Part shown: in pieces, positions 45,201 to 52,558 of the stretch
Layout of the letters: every line of letters begins with the position of its first letter
How positions within the stretch are numbered: the stretch's first letter is position 1
Source of the DNA: an uncultured Campylobacter sp.
GTDB taxonomy: Bacteria; Campylobacterota; Campylobacteria; Campylobacterales; Campylobacteraceae
Direction of reading: 5' to 3'
NCBI RefSeq assembly: GCF_937980635.1
Contig: NZ_CALJPG010000022.1
Span: forward strand, 62,001 to 126,000
Length of the DNA: 64,000 bases
Notes under the pieces: model-generated
Database searches by the model: none
The model's input: the letters and a program-made list of their open reading frames with translations, nothing else
Told to the model about the DNA's origin: nothing
Position numbers and translations under genes: made by a program

Positions 45201-46705
45201 TCAAGGCGGTTTGCGCGCTCGTAAAGCTCGTCCGCTTTTTTGTAAGCGCTCTCGCTCAAATGCGCCGAGCGGCGCGCTCCGCGCTCAAGCTCGCCCAAAA
45301 TTTCATCTGCGGCGGCATCCGCGACGTTTTGGGTTTTGAGATACTGCCTTACCTGCTCGCGAGGTTCAAAATTTGATTGTGCCCCACTCGCGGCTTCAGC
45401 ATTCTGCGCGCCCTGCGCCGTAGAGGATGGGGACGATTTGATCTCCTGCGTTCCGCCTGCGGCTTTGATCTCCTGCGCGCCTTGCGGGGCAGAAGCTGTA
45501 TCATCAGCCGTATGAGCCGCGTCATCCGCCGCACGAGCCACGCTCTGCTCGCCCCCTGCCGCATCGCTCGCATTCGTTTTCGCGAGCTCGCCCGCTTTTG
45601 CTTCTTGGGCGCCTTGCGCTGCGTCGCTCGCCTTGAGCTCTTGCGAAGCGGAGCCCGCGCCCTCTTTTTGCGCTCCTCCGAGCCCGTCCAGAGCGTCATC
45701 GAGCGCCGCCGCATCATCCGCCGCTTTTGCGGCACCCTCCGCGCCGCCTGCGGCTCTTTGCCCTGCGTCTGCGGCTTTTGGCGTGCCGCGCAGATCCTCC
45801 GTGAAGTTTGAGACGTTATTTACTTTGCCGCGCGAAAGGGCGCTAAAAAGCGCATTGGCTCCGCCCATCACCAAGCCGCTTAAAAGATCGTCTCCGAGCC
45901 GCTGCCCGGTGGAAATTTTATCGTCCCCCGCGTTTCTTAGCTCGTTCATTCCTACGCCCATGGCGAAGCCCGTGCCCGCGCTTTTTGCGATATTCGCAAG
46001 CTTGGCGCCCTTGGTGAATATCCCAGCGGGTGCCGCAAGAAACGGATCTATAGCCCCGCCGACCTCTCCCCACTCTTTGTTGTTTTCGGCAATTATTCGA
46101 TCAAGCTCTTTGACATTGTCGTCGAAGAATTTACGGTTTTCTCCGAAAAACTGCTTCGCCCCCTCGGCCCCTAACTTGTCCGATATCCATTCGCCCCCGG
46201 TATTTACGGCGCGTCCGAATTGATTTGGGAATTTACCCACTCCCGCAAAAAGAGCAAAATCTTTATCTAGGCTATCGGCGGTAAGTCCGTTTTGCTTTAT
46301 ATCCACCGCTTTGCCCGTGATTTTAGGGCCTATGGTTAGGGGATTGATCCTGTTTATCAGCCGTCCCACGCGACTTGCGATGTCGATCTTATCAGGGTTG
46401 AGCTCTCTCCATCTCTGATCCGCCTCATCTACCGCTTTTTCATCGCCGCTGGTATCAAAAACGTTTCTAAGAAACCTATCCGACGCGCCCGCCGTAGCCT
46501 CGTCGTTGAGCTTTTTGGTATTCTCTGCGTCAAGCTTTTGGGCGATCGCCATCTTTGCGATGTCCTCTCGCACGCCGCTATCTGCAAACTCTTTCTTTTT
46601 CGCCTCGTATTGTTCCTTTGCAAGAGCTTTGATATATTCAGGGCTGTAGCCCTTGCTTTCAAGCTCGGCGATCCGCTCGTTGCCCAAAAAATCTCTTGCA
46701 GTCAT
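39275..46705 (-). CDS. Giant polyvalent phage protein (internal virion protein)
   Basis: A 2476-residue protein, the largest in the window. Two Ala/Asp/Gly-rich linkers (about 308-450 and 670-805) separate domains. Residues about 1265-1345 (EKYLGLIKPTLEKPSFIV ... TSNYPMAGRKFELL ... GKVRYTAQ) resemble the PBECR nuclease group of phage polyvalent proteins. HEIQHWVQ at 1399 is a zinc-peptidase-type HExxH. A region near 1990-2010 (KNPFTHVYNVASNAVLAFL) resembles the LPD38 domain. The C-terminal 150 residues are charged coiled coil. Such proteins are packed in the capsid and delivered into the host with the DNA. The start overlaps the upstream stop by one base (TGATG). Confidence 0.82.
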   Translation of the reverse strand: MTARDFLGNERIAELESKGYSPEYIKALAKEQYEAKKKEFADSGVREDIAKMAIAQKLDAENTKKLNDEATAGASDRFLRNVFDTSGDEKAVDEADQRWRELNPDKIDIASRVGRLINRINPLTIGPKITGKAVDIKQNGLTADSLDKDFALFAGVGKFPNQFGRAVNTGGEWISDKLGAEGAKQFFGENRKFFDDNVKELDRIIAENNKEWGEVGGAIDPFLAAPAGIFTKGAKLANIAKSAGTGFAMGVGMNELRNAGDDKISTGQRLGDDLLSGLVMGGANALFSALSRGKVNNVSNFTEDLRGTPKAADAGQRAAGGAEGAAKAADDAAALDDALDGLGGAQKEGAGSASQELKASDAAQGAQEAKAGELAKTNASDAAGGEQSVARAADDAAHTADDTASAPQGAQEIKAAGGTQEIKSSPSSTAQGAQNAEAASGAQSNFEPREQVRQYLKTQNVADAAADEILGELERGARRSAHLSESAYKKADELYERANRLEWAREYQSRVADRASELAQMRADGIERFAAIQREAEKIAKENPTLSARAQRELLNSRIKPTEAELQYTRAYNDGVDVDPIYAGQNFIWRVENDIKAHPYTTEQYGARLASKGFAPDVQAAAMQAYDEGDIKFLKNYIDAKVAKAEYDDIVNNQMKDWIIKDGKIRRAQNGKANADAAYRGADANGAGAGGKDERVSKGVSDLGDTPSRAERGPGGDAQVSSQRGSAAILGGEDAKNAAGDELVGRYGAASGDSAADAAASKQRVVSAQDAADQGDAALKSESQGGDLAAKEGAGSTKQGAKLGEDMKKGFVNVNLTSHLAGGLSGGALNATDEEGKFSPERFAVGFIGGLGGVAVIRKGFRASMKAYAAKQAKTYPALANDRPDLFAQALGDEIKSRAKTTLFNAAEFAKTKVANKTGLDFEPQIFAGEKAYAELKYAPVKADKLSKAQAMAKEGKNELEIWRDTGWFRDKDGAWKFEIGDGDAKLNPKFQSGGKLGNLLKYDELFKAYPELRDVKVVKMQSDAPSGAMLAKDAGQKEKRGIYNVTYNNKIATYVKQDLDQIEGALRYARGDRSEGAKHIKIRHLNDEGSEGYVSKKELLDLGESMRKYLAKYKEPFINKRNARVYEWQDDKGVRFRLVASNKSAGTPYTAELPRPADFEDIITFYSDRNLKKPMEFENPKVRYDANLQNWHEHSTTSSAMLAKELEKKYLLKDGQINRSVVAKEAAPFVKKEYTFENFKADFPQGKAQTPIGEVNIGSFQFKKLQIKGREKYLGLIKPTLEKPSFIVDFEDTTFFFKAFTDEKGVVKFASVTKERNGAIDVTSNYPMAGRKFELLIREGKVRYTAQSSGDIKSLEHSLNGEEIISQNSKNGNNLGYFDPQSNTIALKNLKDRSTLMHEIQHWVQSKEGFATGGAGGDANYAKLHGEAEARNVQTRLGLDDAARAQKDPLSTFDVSPDDTIVLRDGGVNANEEPLKFRASEIENIGGEIKKRRPNIEQELEQSVEQIYKDSYKDHDTAGEVLDAVRTGNFDALSQGVQTNLSESQLARLKKDIAGAKLTHISRDGFTFKKRGKNGDEQMIFIDMDEGGRARINAYSKAHIDESIRTNETMFDRLFGDDEALKNYSFETKAKFLNEKDPIKAEQILKKADQRRFAAQIANKSKQEQEKLQAEYARAARQADPFNPDMPTMNDLLGKTDALLGSYGGADGKWAQFVDTLWRKGINKYENAVDHIFEGENTPAWVKKGMSVLDLRNAAKREIDGAIESFFRESAAINAQARTAAKYLDKFDAAQSEQLFNALDGKIAKTDLPEELQATYQKLRDAIDHNANELIKAGALKQENKLTDYIGHYYDEYMQNERGKISRTLGKFYARKDLSEAQKRALGLRTDISFVVANTLAKQRTQLLKARALEGIANRFGLDEIPAAAKQGQYVRISDETVGGGIKKFGALGGKYVPKEVAEALKSTQALGGQLGALEKYWQPLIDHIKVNVTVKNPFTHVYNVASNAVLAFLHGDEKALASWALLGRQQRQEYWKLARRLGLDSAMDDLEGAIKGLKPKNDAEAFGIVGKAMDFLSTAGKNIYMSEGSAVGRAARKAYAWEDEIFKIARFKKNLDAIAAKRGYAAGDLSKFSEKELAAAMSDAQYHYVDYSTHFNGFLRKSDKWGLMPFLHYSVKSTPMVIKAILKNPHRFAMMQAAFIAADAAGLSLSSIIADTEKENLTKPKWAQSSKFPNVFGLKAWARIGDSDTYFNAGRAAPGFRFDDVFEGGWGFVGGLVNIANGKSTLGYNITSEDDPKAVKVAKSVKEAAKNYLPTLTIGRYGQQLGEQALSDITGDKDFAPKDYNKDELGYAGILKRGVGARRFNQQKELNAELGKLRKQREELEYVKVPDSKDADKVEKAIKHNEKLEKMSASEKAEKQKQIDRKLEIFKEVADAEGFEFDVQSLKRLRDEKKQRKFAPKKFDPALISRPQIGKFSQ

Positions 46706-47577
46706 CAGTTTGCTCCATCGTCCATATCGCTATCAAGCGAGGAGTTAAATTTAGCGTTAGGATTTTTCTTTTTCCACTCGATCGCTTGATCCACTTTCGC
46801 CTTTGCGTCGGTAAGGGTTACCCCTTGATTCATCAGCGCTTTGATATTTTCGCGGCGATTTTGAGGATCACCGAGCTCATCCATCTGGCGAGCCTCGCGC
46901 TGCTTATCGATATTTACCTTTTCCATAAGCCAAGGATCGGTATAATAGTTTCCTTTGTCGTCCCAGCTTACGTGTCCGCTGTCGCCGTATTGCTCGACAA
47001 ATTTAGAATCTACGGGAATGTTTTTCTTGAATATATCGACCTTGTTCTCTTTAAAGTTTTTCTCGAGATTGTTCCCCCATTTTCCAAGCTCCTCATCGGT
47101 GTAGCCCGCCGTTTCTTTCGGGTAGAGTTTGCGTAGATAGGCTACGTTATCCGCCGTTTGCTGAACCTTTGCCGCAGCTTCGGACTCCTCTTTGGCTCGC
47201 TTTCGACCTTGTTCGGTGAGCTCTGCGTTAAGCCTAGCCACAGAAAGGCCGTAGTCTCTGTTGTCCTTAAAGATGGTGTGATCGAGCTTCGCCCTATCCA
47301 GTCCATAATCCCTATCGTCTTTAAGGATAGTGTGATCGAGTTTCTTTTTATCCAGCCCGTAATCCCGATCATCCTTAAATTTTAGGTAGTCAAACTTATC
47401 CGCCTCCATCTTTTCGGCTCGCGCTTGGCGCGCAAGGTCTGAATCGAACTTCTCTCTGGCGTGTCCAAGCTCGCCGAGCTTTACGAGGCTATCGCCGATC
47501 GCTGCGACCCCCTGCCCTAGAGCCGCGCCGCGATTTATGCTCGGCTCGCGCAGATATCTTATATCAAAATATGCCAT
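46705..47577 (-). CDS. Phage structural protein with tandem KDDRDYGLD repeats
   Basis: A 290-residue, highly charged and probably helical protein. Residues about 65-120 hold three tandem copies of an 18-residue unit (KDDRDYGLDKKKLDHTIL, then KDDRDYGLDRAKLDHTIF, then KDNRDYGLSVARLNAEL), the last more diverged. The remainder is Lys/Glu/Asp-rich with coiled-coil character. No known family. It lies directly upstream of, and coupled to, the polyvalent protein, so it is probably an internal or ejected virion protein (inference). Confidence 0.75.
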   Translation of the reverse strand: MAYFDIRYLREPSINRGAALGQGVAAIGDSLVKLGELGHAREKFDSDLARQARAEKMEADKFDYLKFKDDRDYGLDKKKLDHTILKDDRDYGLDRAKLDHTIFKDNRDYGLSVARLNAELTEQGRKRAKEESEAAAKVQQTADNVAYLRKLYPKETAGYTDEELGKWGNNLEKNFKENKVDIFKKNIPVDSKFVEQYGDSGHVSWDDKGNYYTDPWLMEKVNIDKQREARQMDELGDPQNRRENIKALMNQGVTLTDAKAKVDQAIEWKKKNPNAKFNSSLDSDMDDGAN

Positions 47578-47631
47578 TTTGCTCTCCTTATGCCTTGCGG
47601 GCGGTGCGTCCGCCCCTATAAATTTCTAGCC

Positions 47632-47874
47632 CTAGATGGTGGATGCGGACGGCGTCGCGTTCCACAGCGAGGCGTCCCAAGCGCTATTGAGCGCCGCTTG
47701 CGCCTGCTTCTTTCTCGCCCTCTCCTCGCGAAGAAGATCCGCATTGAGATTGTATGTCCGCTCCGCAGCCTTGGCCTGCTGCCTTGCGGCGTAGGCGTTG
47801 CCGATGCCGCCCGCCAACGCGCCCAGCCCGGTCAATACGTCGCTACCTTTGACGTTTTTTAGCCAATCCCACAT
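47632..47874 (-). CDS. Small phage protein
   Basis: An 80-residue protein. A Gly/Ala-rich hydrophobic stretch (DVLTGLGALAGGIGNAYAA) is followed by a charged helix (RQQAKAAERTYNLNADLL) and an Ala/Ser-rich tail. ATG is preceded by AAAGGATAG. Small proteins of this shape are encoded next to internal virion proteins in many podoviruses, but I cannot assign a function. Confidence 0.65.
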   Translation of the reverse strand: MWDWLKNVKGSDVLTGLGALAGGIGNAYAARQQAKAAERTYNLNADLLREERARKKQAQAALNSAWDASLWNATPSASTI

Positions 47875-47952
47875 TTTCTATCCTTTCATACTGAATTTCT
47901 ATCGATCTTAACCCCAAAAATCCTCATTTTTATAAACTTCGGCACGCCGAAT

Positions 47953-49533
47953 TTATAAATAAATTATGGGGTATAGTTCGCTTTTGCCGCCTTTTTTGCG
48001 GCGGCGCTTGGTTTGGTATCTTGCAATCCTATTTATCAAGAACTCTTCCTGCTCCGATCTAGCAATCCAAAATTGCCTTATCGCCGCATCGACGTCCATC
48101 TTGGCTCTTTCCGCCTCCGCTCGTATTTGAGGCGAACTGGTATAAAGAGACAGATTTTGATAAAATAGAGCAAGCGCTTCTAGCGCATTAAGCACTTCAT
48201 CGGGATCGAGATCCATAAGCCGAAGAACCGGGCGGATCTCTTTCCACGGCATTATCTCCCAATACATATTAAAATTCCACGTCGATTGGACGGCGCGATC
48301 CATTTCGTCATCGGGCGTTTCCTCAAACTGATCGATCGGATGGTTAGCGAGTCCGCCCTTTACGTGTCCCTCCCCCGCAAGCGTGTTCGTGCTTATGCTT
48401 TTTCCGCTCGGAGCTCGCCACTCATTCGTTTTTGATTGGTAGGTATATCCGCCGTAGGTTAGAGGCTTTTGCACCTGCGCGGCGGCGGCAAAGCCCGCCA
48501 CCATCGCGCCGAGCGAAACCGCAGAGGCAAGCGCCGCGGACGAGCGAGCCTGTAATGCGCTAAGCGCATACCCAAAGCCCAGAGTCGCGAGCGCCAAACC
48601 AAAAGCCGCGCCGCCTACGTAGCCGATACTTTCGCCCCGGGCGTTAAATTGCGCACCGCTGAAAAGCGAATACGTCCCCGTGCTTGAGTTGTAGGTTCCG
48701 ACCGGTCTTAAATTTGAATCCACGAGCTCGGTGGTATTGCTAAAGAGCGAATCCAGCCACTCGCTAAAGCTTAGCGGCTTTGAATATACGTTCAGCCCCG
48801 CGCCGCCCGTTTTTAAATTTGCCAGCCTTTCTCCGCCGAAGCCGAAGCTTAAATCTTTGCCCGTGGCGACCTCGTAGATCTCTGTAAGCAGCTCTTTTAT
48901 TAAAAAACTCGTGCCGAAACTGCCGATATTTGAAGCTATCGTGCCGCCCCTTGAGATCAATTTGCCGGCATAATCCGCGATCGCGCCTATCGTGTCTTGA
49001 AATACCGCGTCCACGAGGGCGTCCGAGCTAAATTTCCAATCGATCAGCGATTCGGCGAAATAGCGCCCCGTAGCGCCGCCGTAATACTGCCCGATCTCAC
49101 CCGCGATTCTTCGCAGATTCTCGCTTTCAATCTCGCGCACGCCCGTGCCACCGCCGCCCGAGGGGGCGGACGAAGAAAAGGAGCTTTGCGGGATTTGCAA
49201 TAGTCCGAATCCTAGCTGTAGCTTTCGCACCGCCTGTTTGATATGTTCATACGCCGCGCTGCCCTGTCCGCCTATATTCAGCTCGCTCGAAATCGGGCTT
49301 AGCGCAAACGCCGCAAAGTCCTCATTTAGAGACAAAATCGTATCGCTAAGGCTTACCGAGCCGTTTTCCATAAAGAGCCCCTCTAGGTTCGGCGAGGGCT
49401 TCGTGCCTGCGATATATCCCGCGCTGCCTGCGTAGAATATATCGAAGTTCTGCCCCGCAAGAGGATTTACGGGGTTGAAGTCATCGCGAGAGGCGATGTC
49501 TAAGCTATCGTTTACGGCGATGAAGGTTCTCAT
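47953..49533 (-). CDS. Phage protein with internal hydrophobic region, unknown function
   Basis: A 526-residue protein. A Gly/Ser-rich linker (SSSAPSGGGGTG, about 125-136) divides it. Residues about 310-350 form a long hydrophobic Ala/Gly-rich stretch (YVGGAAFGLALATLGFGYAL, then AVSLGAMVAGFAAAAQ), unusual for a rigid virion part and compatible with membrane interaction during DNA entry. The C-terminus is helical and ends with a basic cluster KRRRKKGGK. Its start overlaps the upstream gene's stop by four bases. Position in the late operon suggests a virion or ejection protein. Confidence 0.7.
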   Translation of the reverse strand: MRTFIAVNDSLDIASRDDFNPVNPLAGQNFDIFYAGSAGYIAGTKPSPNLEGLFMENGSVSLSDTILSLNEDFAAFALSPISSELNIGGQGSAAYEHIKQAVRKLQLGFGLLQIPQSSFSSSAPSGGGGTGVREIESENLRRIAGEIGQYYGGATGRYFAESLIDWKFSSDALVDAVFQDTIGAIADYAGKLISRGGTIASNIGSFGTSFLIKELLTEIYEVATGKDLSFGFGGERLANLKTGGAGLNVYSKPLSFSEWLDSLFSNTTELVDSNLRPVGTYNSSTGTYSLFSGAQFNARGESIGYVGGAAFGLALATLGFGYALSALQARSSAALASAVSLGAMVAGFAAAAQVQKPLTYGGYTYQSKTNEWRAPSGKSISTNTLAGEGHVKGGLANHPIDQFEETPDDEMDRAVQSTWNFNMYWEIMPWKEIRPVLRLMDLDPDEVLNALEALALFYQNLSLYTSSPQIRAEAERAKMDVDAAIRQFWIARSEQEEFLINRIARYQTKRRRKKGGKSELYPIIYL

Positions 49534-50159
49534 TTTTTGATCTCAAAGTTCCCCGGCATGATGTTCGTCAGCTCATCTTTGAGCAGAGTGGCGATGATGT
49601 TAAAAAGCACCTTGTTCATATCCGCAGGCACCGTCAAGCCGCCGTTGAGCGTGTTTTGCAAAAAGTCGCCGATCACGCTGCCGCCTTTGATTAGACGGTT
49701 GTCCTTGACCTGCCTATTTATCGCATCTTGCTGCGCCTTGGCAAGGGCTAGATCGCCCCTTGTCTTGTCGATTTGAGCTGCGAGCATATCTTTTTGAAGC
49801 TTGAGCTGCTCTATCTCAAGCGGCATTCGCTGCCTTTGCAGATCGATCTTTAGCTGCTCGGTCTCTATCTGCTTGCCGAGCAAGTTCGTTTGAGCTTCGA
49901 GCTGTTGCTTTCGCAAAGGAAGCTCCTCGCTTTCGCTTAGAAGCCGCAGAGCGATCTCTTGGCTGCTCGTCGTTACGCTCTGCGTCATTGAGACGAGGGT
50001 GCTGCAAAGCATCTCAAATTTTTTGTCGTTTGCGAGCCCGTATTTCTCAAAATACTCATCGATCTTGGCGGTAAATTTTTGATACGGCGTGTCGTTCGCC
50101 ATAGTATCGCCGAGCACGCGCCTGTAAAGCTCGCTATACGCTTCTTTGAAATCAGCCAT
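49530..50159 (-). CDS. Coiled-coil phage protein
   Basis: A 209-residue protein. Residues about 60-150 are a long Gln/Glu/Leu-rich coiled coil (LRKQQLEAQTNLLGKQIETE, KIDLQRQRMPLEIEQLKLQK). It overlaps the lysozyme gene's end by eight bases and the next gene by four. A structural or chaperone role in the late operon is likely; no family recognised. Confidence 0.7.
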   Translation of the reverse strand: MADFKEAYSELYRRVLGDTMANDTPYQKFTAKIDEYFEKYGLANDKKFEMLCSTLVSMTQSVTTSSQEIALRLLSESEELPLRKQQLEAQTNLLGKQIETEQLKIDLQRQRMPLEIEQLKLQKDMLAAQIDKTRGDLALAKAQQDAINRQVKDNRLIKGGSVIGDFLQNTLNGGLTVPADMNKVLFNIIATLLKDELTNIMPGNFEIKK

Positions 50160-50592
50160 CTCGCAGCCCCCTTATGTAATTCTCAACCCTTTTTGGGGTT
50201 TGGCGATACAGCAGGCTTGCGCGTAGGTTTTTTGCCGCCTGAGCGTAGTTTCCCGCCTCTATGCAGCCCAGAGTATGACGGAAGCCCATAAGCCCCGCAA
50301 GCCCTAGTTGATACGCCATTTCGATTAGAGTGTCTTGCACGCTCTGTGGCTTGCTAGCCAGCCACGGCAGGCACTGAAAAACCCGCTTTTGAAGCTTCGC
50401 AACTTTCAAATTTAGGATTTTCTCTGCCGTTTCGCGGCTCATCGGCTCCGCCTTGCCCCCGTTGAGCTTGAGTTCGTCGGGACTAAGAGCGGCTACCAAA
50501 AAGCCGTATCCCACGGTGGGTTTGCCTACGCTGTCTTTGTATATTCGCGTGCTAAATCCCTCGTGAGCTTTGATATTTTCGATGAGGCTCAT
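50152..50592 (-). CDS. Phage lysozyme (glycoside hydrolase family 24)
   Basis: A 146-residue endolysin that cuts peptidoglycan glycan strands. It begins at ATG 50592, preceded by GAGGGG and overlapping the DUF5675 stop (ATGA). A longer frame to 50643 only adds residues from inside the upstream gene. The catalytic region HEGFSTRIYKDSVGKPTVGY at about residues 10-29 matches GH24 (Glu11, with Asp20 and Thr26 as the usual partners). No signal or SAR helix is visible, so release should depend on the holin two genes upstream. Confidence 0.9.
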   Translation of the reverse strand: MSLIENIKAHEGFSTRIYKDSVGKPTVGYGFLVAALSPDELKLNGGKAEPMSRETAEKILNLKVAKLQKRVFQCLPWLASKPQSVQDTLIEMAYQLGLAGLMGFRHTLGCIEAGNYAQAAKNLRASLLYRQTPKRVENYIRGLRDG

Positions 50593-51008
50593 ATCCCCTC
50601 CTCGCTCGTGATTTCGATAAATTCTATGTGTTTGCCTATGCAAATTTTGAAAAAAGAGTTATAGGTTTTTACCGAGTTCGTAACCCCCGCGGCGTTGTGC
50701 CCGTCGCCTACAAGGATACACCCTGATGTTTCTTGTGGGCAGTTGCCCGTATGGATCAAAATATATCTATCTTTCGGCACACTCTCGTTCCATAGAAGTG
50801 GACACATTCGCTTCTGACTCGGGCTGTTGTGCCACTCCATTTGATACCTGCCCGCCGGAATCCGTCTGTCCTTGCCGCGCTCGGTAGTATCTGCGCCCGC
50901 TGGCTCTAGGGTGAAACACTCAAAAAGCCTTTTTCCGTCATCCGTTATCGTGAGTTTCCCAATCGTGCCGTCGTGAATGTTCTTGAATCTATTTATCTTT
51001 ATCTTCAT
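50589..51008 (-). CDS. DUF5675 family protein in the lysis cassette
   Basis: About 139 residues from ATG 51008 (GGAGG upstream); five residues more are open to 51023. Typical DUF5675 features are TIGKLTITDDGKRLFECFTL, the RRIPAGRYQMEW motif, ILIHTGNCPQET and SGCILVGD. The family sits in phage lysis cassettes and has been suggested to act on peptidoglycan, but its activity is not established. Here it lies between holin and lysozyme and overlaps both. Confidence 0.82.
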   Translation of the reverse strand: MKIKINRFKNIHDGTIGKLTITDDGKRLFECFTLEPAGADTTERGKDRRIPAGRYQMEWHNSPSQKRMCPLLWNESVPKDRYILIHTGNCPQETSGCILVGDGHNAAGVTNSVKTYNSFFKICIGKHIEFIEITSEEGI

Positions 51009-51345
51009 ATTCCGATCCTCCAAAATCCGTATCTTTTAAATTTTTAATCTTCTTTGACAAGAAGCTATTTATTTTTGCTCTGACCCAATCGGCGCCGAAC
51101 CAAGCCACCGCTCCGCTTAGGGCTATGCAGGATTTAGGACTGCCGGGCATAAACTCGCTCAGCACCGCGTAGCTCACAAAGGCAAACAGCATCGATGAGC
51201 CTACCGCTACCAGCCACGATATGACCTTTTGTCCGCCCGATCCTCGCAGCTTCATATTTCCGCTACCGATCCCCAGCATCGAGCCCAAGAAGCTTATGAT
51301 CCCTACAAGTATGTAGTTCCACACTTCTTTATCGATCCCCCACAT
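50989..51345 (-). CDS. Phage holin-like membrane protein
   Basis: A 118-residue protein with about three hydrophobic segments (YILVGIISFLGSMLGIG, VISWLVAVGSSMLFAFVSYA and ALSGAVAWFGADWV) and a charged C-terminal tail ending EYEDKDK. This profile and the place next to lysozyme and spanin genes fit a LydA-type holin, which opens the inner membrane for the lysozyme. It overlaps the spanin gene upstream and the DUF5675 gene downstream. Confidence 0.8.
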   Translation of the reverse strand: MWGIDKEVWNYILVGIISFLGSMLGIGSGNMKLRGSGGQKVISWLVAVGSSMLFAFVSYAVLSEFMPGSPKSCIALSGAVAWFGADWVRAKINSFLSKKIKNLKDTDFGGSEYEDKDK

Positions 51346-51682
51346 TCGCGCACTCCTTCAGGAGCGCTTCGCAGGTTTGATAGTATTTTGCCAGCTCGAC
51401 CGCGCTTTGCATATTGCTTGAATCAAATTTAGGCTTTGCAGGGAGGCTCACTTTGCACCTTATCGGAACGAGGACATCCTTATATTCCGTCCTTACTAGG
51501 GATTCTTGCTTCGCGCACCCACTAAGAGAAACGCACAGCGCCAGCCCTATCAGAAAAAGAATAAATCTGATGATATATTCTCGCTTGTGCCTAGCCAGCT
51601 CTTTTTGGTAGTTTTTGTCCATCAAAAATGTTTTCCACAGAGGCTTTGAATACTGCGGCATATATAGCTGTCCTGTTTTCAT
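51329..51682 (-). CDS. Outer-membrane spanin-like lipoprotein (Rz1 analogue)
   Basis: A 117-residue protein with a hydrophobic stretch and lipobox (FILFLIGLALCVSLSGC, Cys about residue 56), then a short periplasmic part with cysteines. The N-terminal leader of about 35 residues ahead of the hydrophobic region is long for a lipoprotein; a later start (MDKNYQKEL, 51622) is possible but lacks a ribosome binding site. It overlaps the upstream membrane coiled-coil gene by four bases, as Rz/Rz1 pairs do. Confidence 0.7.
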   Translation of the reverse strand: MKTGQLYMPQYSKPLWKTFLMDKNYQKELARHKREYIIRFILFLIGLALCVSLSGCAKQESLVRTEYKDVLVPIRCKVSLPAKPKFDSSNMQSAVELAKYYQTCEALLKECANVGDR

Positions 51683-52041
51683 CTGCCCATCTCCCTGAAT
51701 ATTTCCTCATAGAATTTCAGCTTCTTTTCGCATTTTGCGTCCCTTATCGGCACATTTATTGGCTTGTATCTCGTCTCTATCTCTTTTTTGATGATAGGCT
51801 CGCGGGCTTTTAAGTTTGCGTTGGCAAGCGCCATTGCTTTTATTTGCGCGTTTTGCAGATCGATCTTTGCGTTGCATTCGCTCAAATTTGCGGCGTAAAT
51901 TTGTCCCTGCGCGGTAGCGGCGGCAAGCTCGTTTCGCAAATCCTCGATCGTGCCCGCTCTGGAGTGATTTAGGGCCAGCAACCCAAGGATGGCTACGATC
52001 AACGCGCCGATGATGTAAAGATAGAGTTTACTCGTAAGCAT
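51679..52041 (-). CDS. Inner-membrane spanin-like protein (Rz analogue)
   Basis: A 120-residue protein. It has one N-terminal membrane helix (LYLYIIGALIVAILGLLAL), then a periplasmic coiled coil (IEDLRNELAAATAQGQIYAA, LQNAQIKAMALANANLK). This is the type II anchor plus coiled coil expected of an i-spanin, which bridges to the lipoprotein partner and fuses the membranes in the last step of lysis. The lipoprotein gene follows and overlaps it. Confidence 0.75.
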   Translation of the reverse strand: MLTSKLYLYIIGALIVAILGLLALNHSRAGTIEDLRNELAAATAQGQIYAANLSECNAKIDLQNAQIKAMALANANLKAREPIIKKEIETRYKPINVPIRDAKCEKKLKFYEEIFREMGR

Positions 52042-52044
52042 CGC

Positions 52045-52557
52045 TTAATCCTTTGCCGTGATAGTGATATTTCTGAAGCCGACGACTGTTCCGAACGGAC
52101 TACTTTGCAATACCAGATTTTTATTAGCGATCGAGATCGTAATATCCACCGGCACCTCGGTATAGCCGTCATCGCCGGTCACGCTGCTTTGCTCAAAGCC
52201 GTTGCCGTTTGTTACCGCGATATCGACCGAAAGAGGGGATGCGGCGCCTTTGCTGTGCTGGGCTTCTGCCACATCTATACAGATCGCCCTTAGCTCTAAC
52301 GTGCCGTTAAAACCGTCGTTGAGATTATTAAGCGCGATTTTCGCCCCTGTATCCATCTCTGTAATGCTGCCGCTATTTTGATACACGAGCCCCCTAAAAT
52401 CTCCGGCGCCGCCAGCCGGCATAAGTATATGAGTCATATCGTCATCCTTTTTTTGATCCGTTTCGCTCGGTCTTGCCGAGCCTTTGCGCCGTTTCGACAT
52501 CCATATCGCTACGGCTGCTATAGCTGCTATCATTGCTACAAAAAATAGAATTTTCAT
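52045..52557 (-). CDS. Phage protein with N-terminal membrane helix
   Basis: A 170-residue protein. The first 20 residues are hydrophobic (KILFFVAMIAAIAAVAIWM) and are followed by a basic stop-transfer stretch (SKRRKGS), so it may be anchored with its bulk inside the cell. The rest looks beta-rich (YQNSGSITEMDTGAKIAL, VDITISIANKNLVL), as in tail-associated proteins. No family recognised. It sits between the fibre gene and the lysis genes. Confidence 0.65.
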   Translation of the reverse strand: MKILFFVAMIAAIAAVAIWMSKRRKGSARPSETDQKKDDDMTHILMPAGGAGDFRGLVYQNSGSITEMDTGAKIALNNLNDGFNGTLELRAICIDVAEAQHSKGAASPLSVDIAVTNGNGFEQSSVTGDDGYTEVPVDITISIANKNLVLQSSPFGTVVGFRNITITAKD

Positions 52558-52558
52558 C

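Noticed and set aside
45349..45735. 128-codon Arg-rich frame in the polyvalent gene
   Set aside because: Product is Arg/Lys/Met-rich low complexity, an out-of-frame reading of the Ala/Gly linker.
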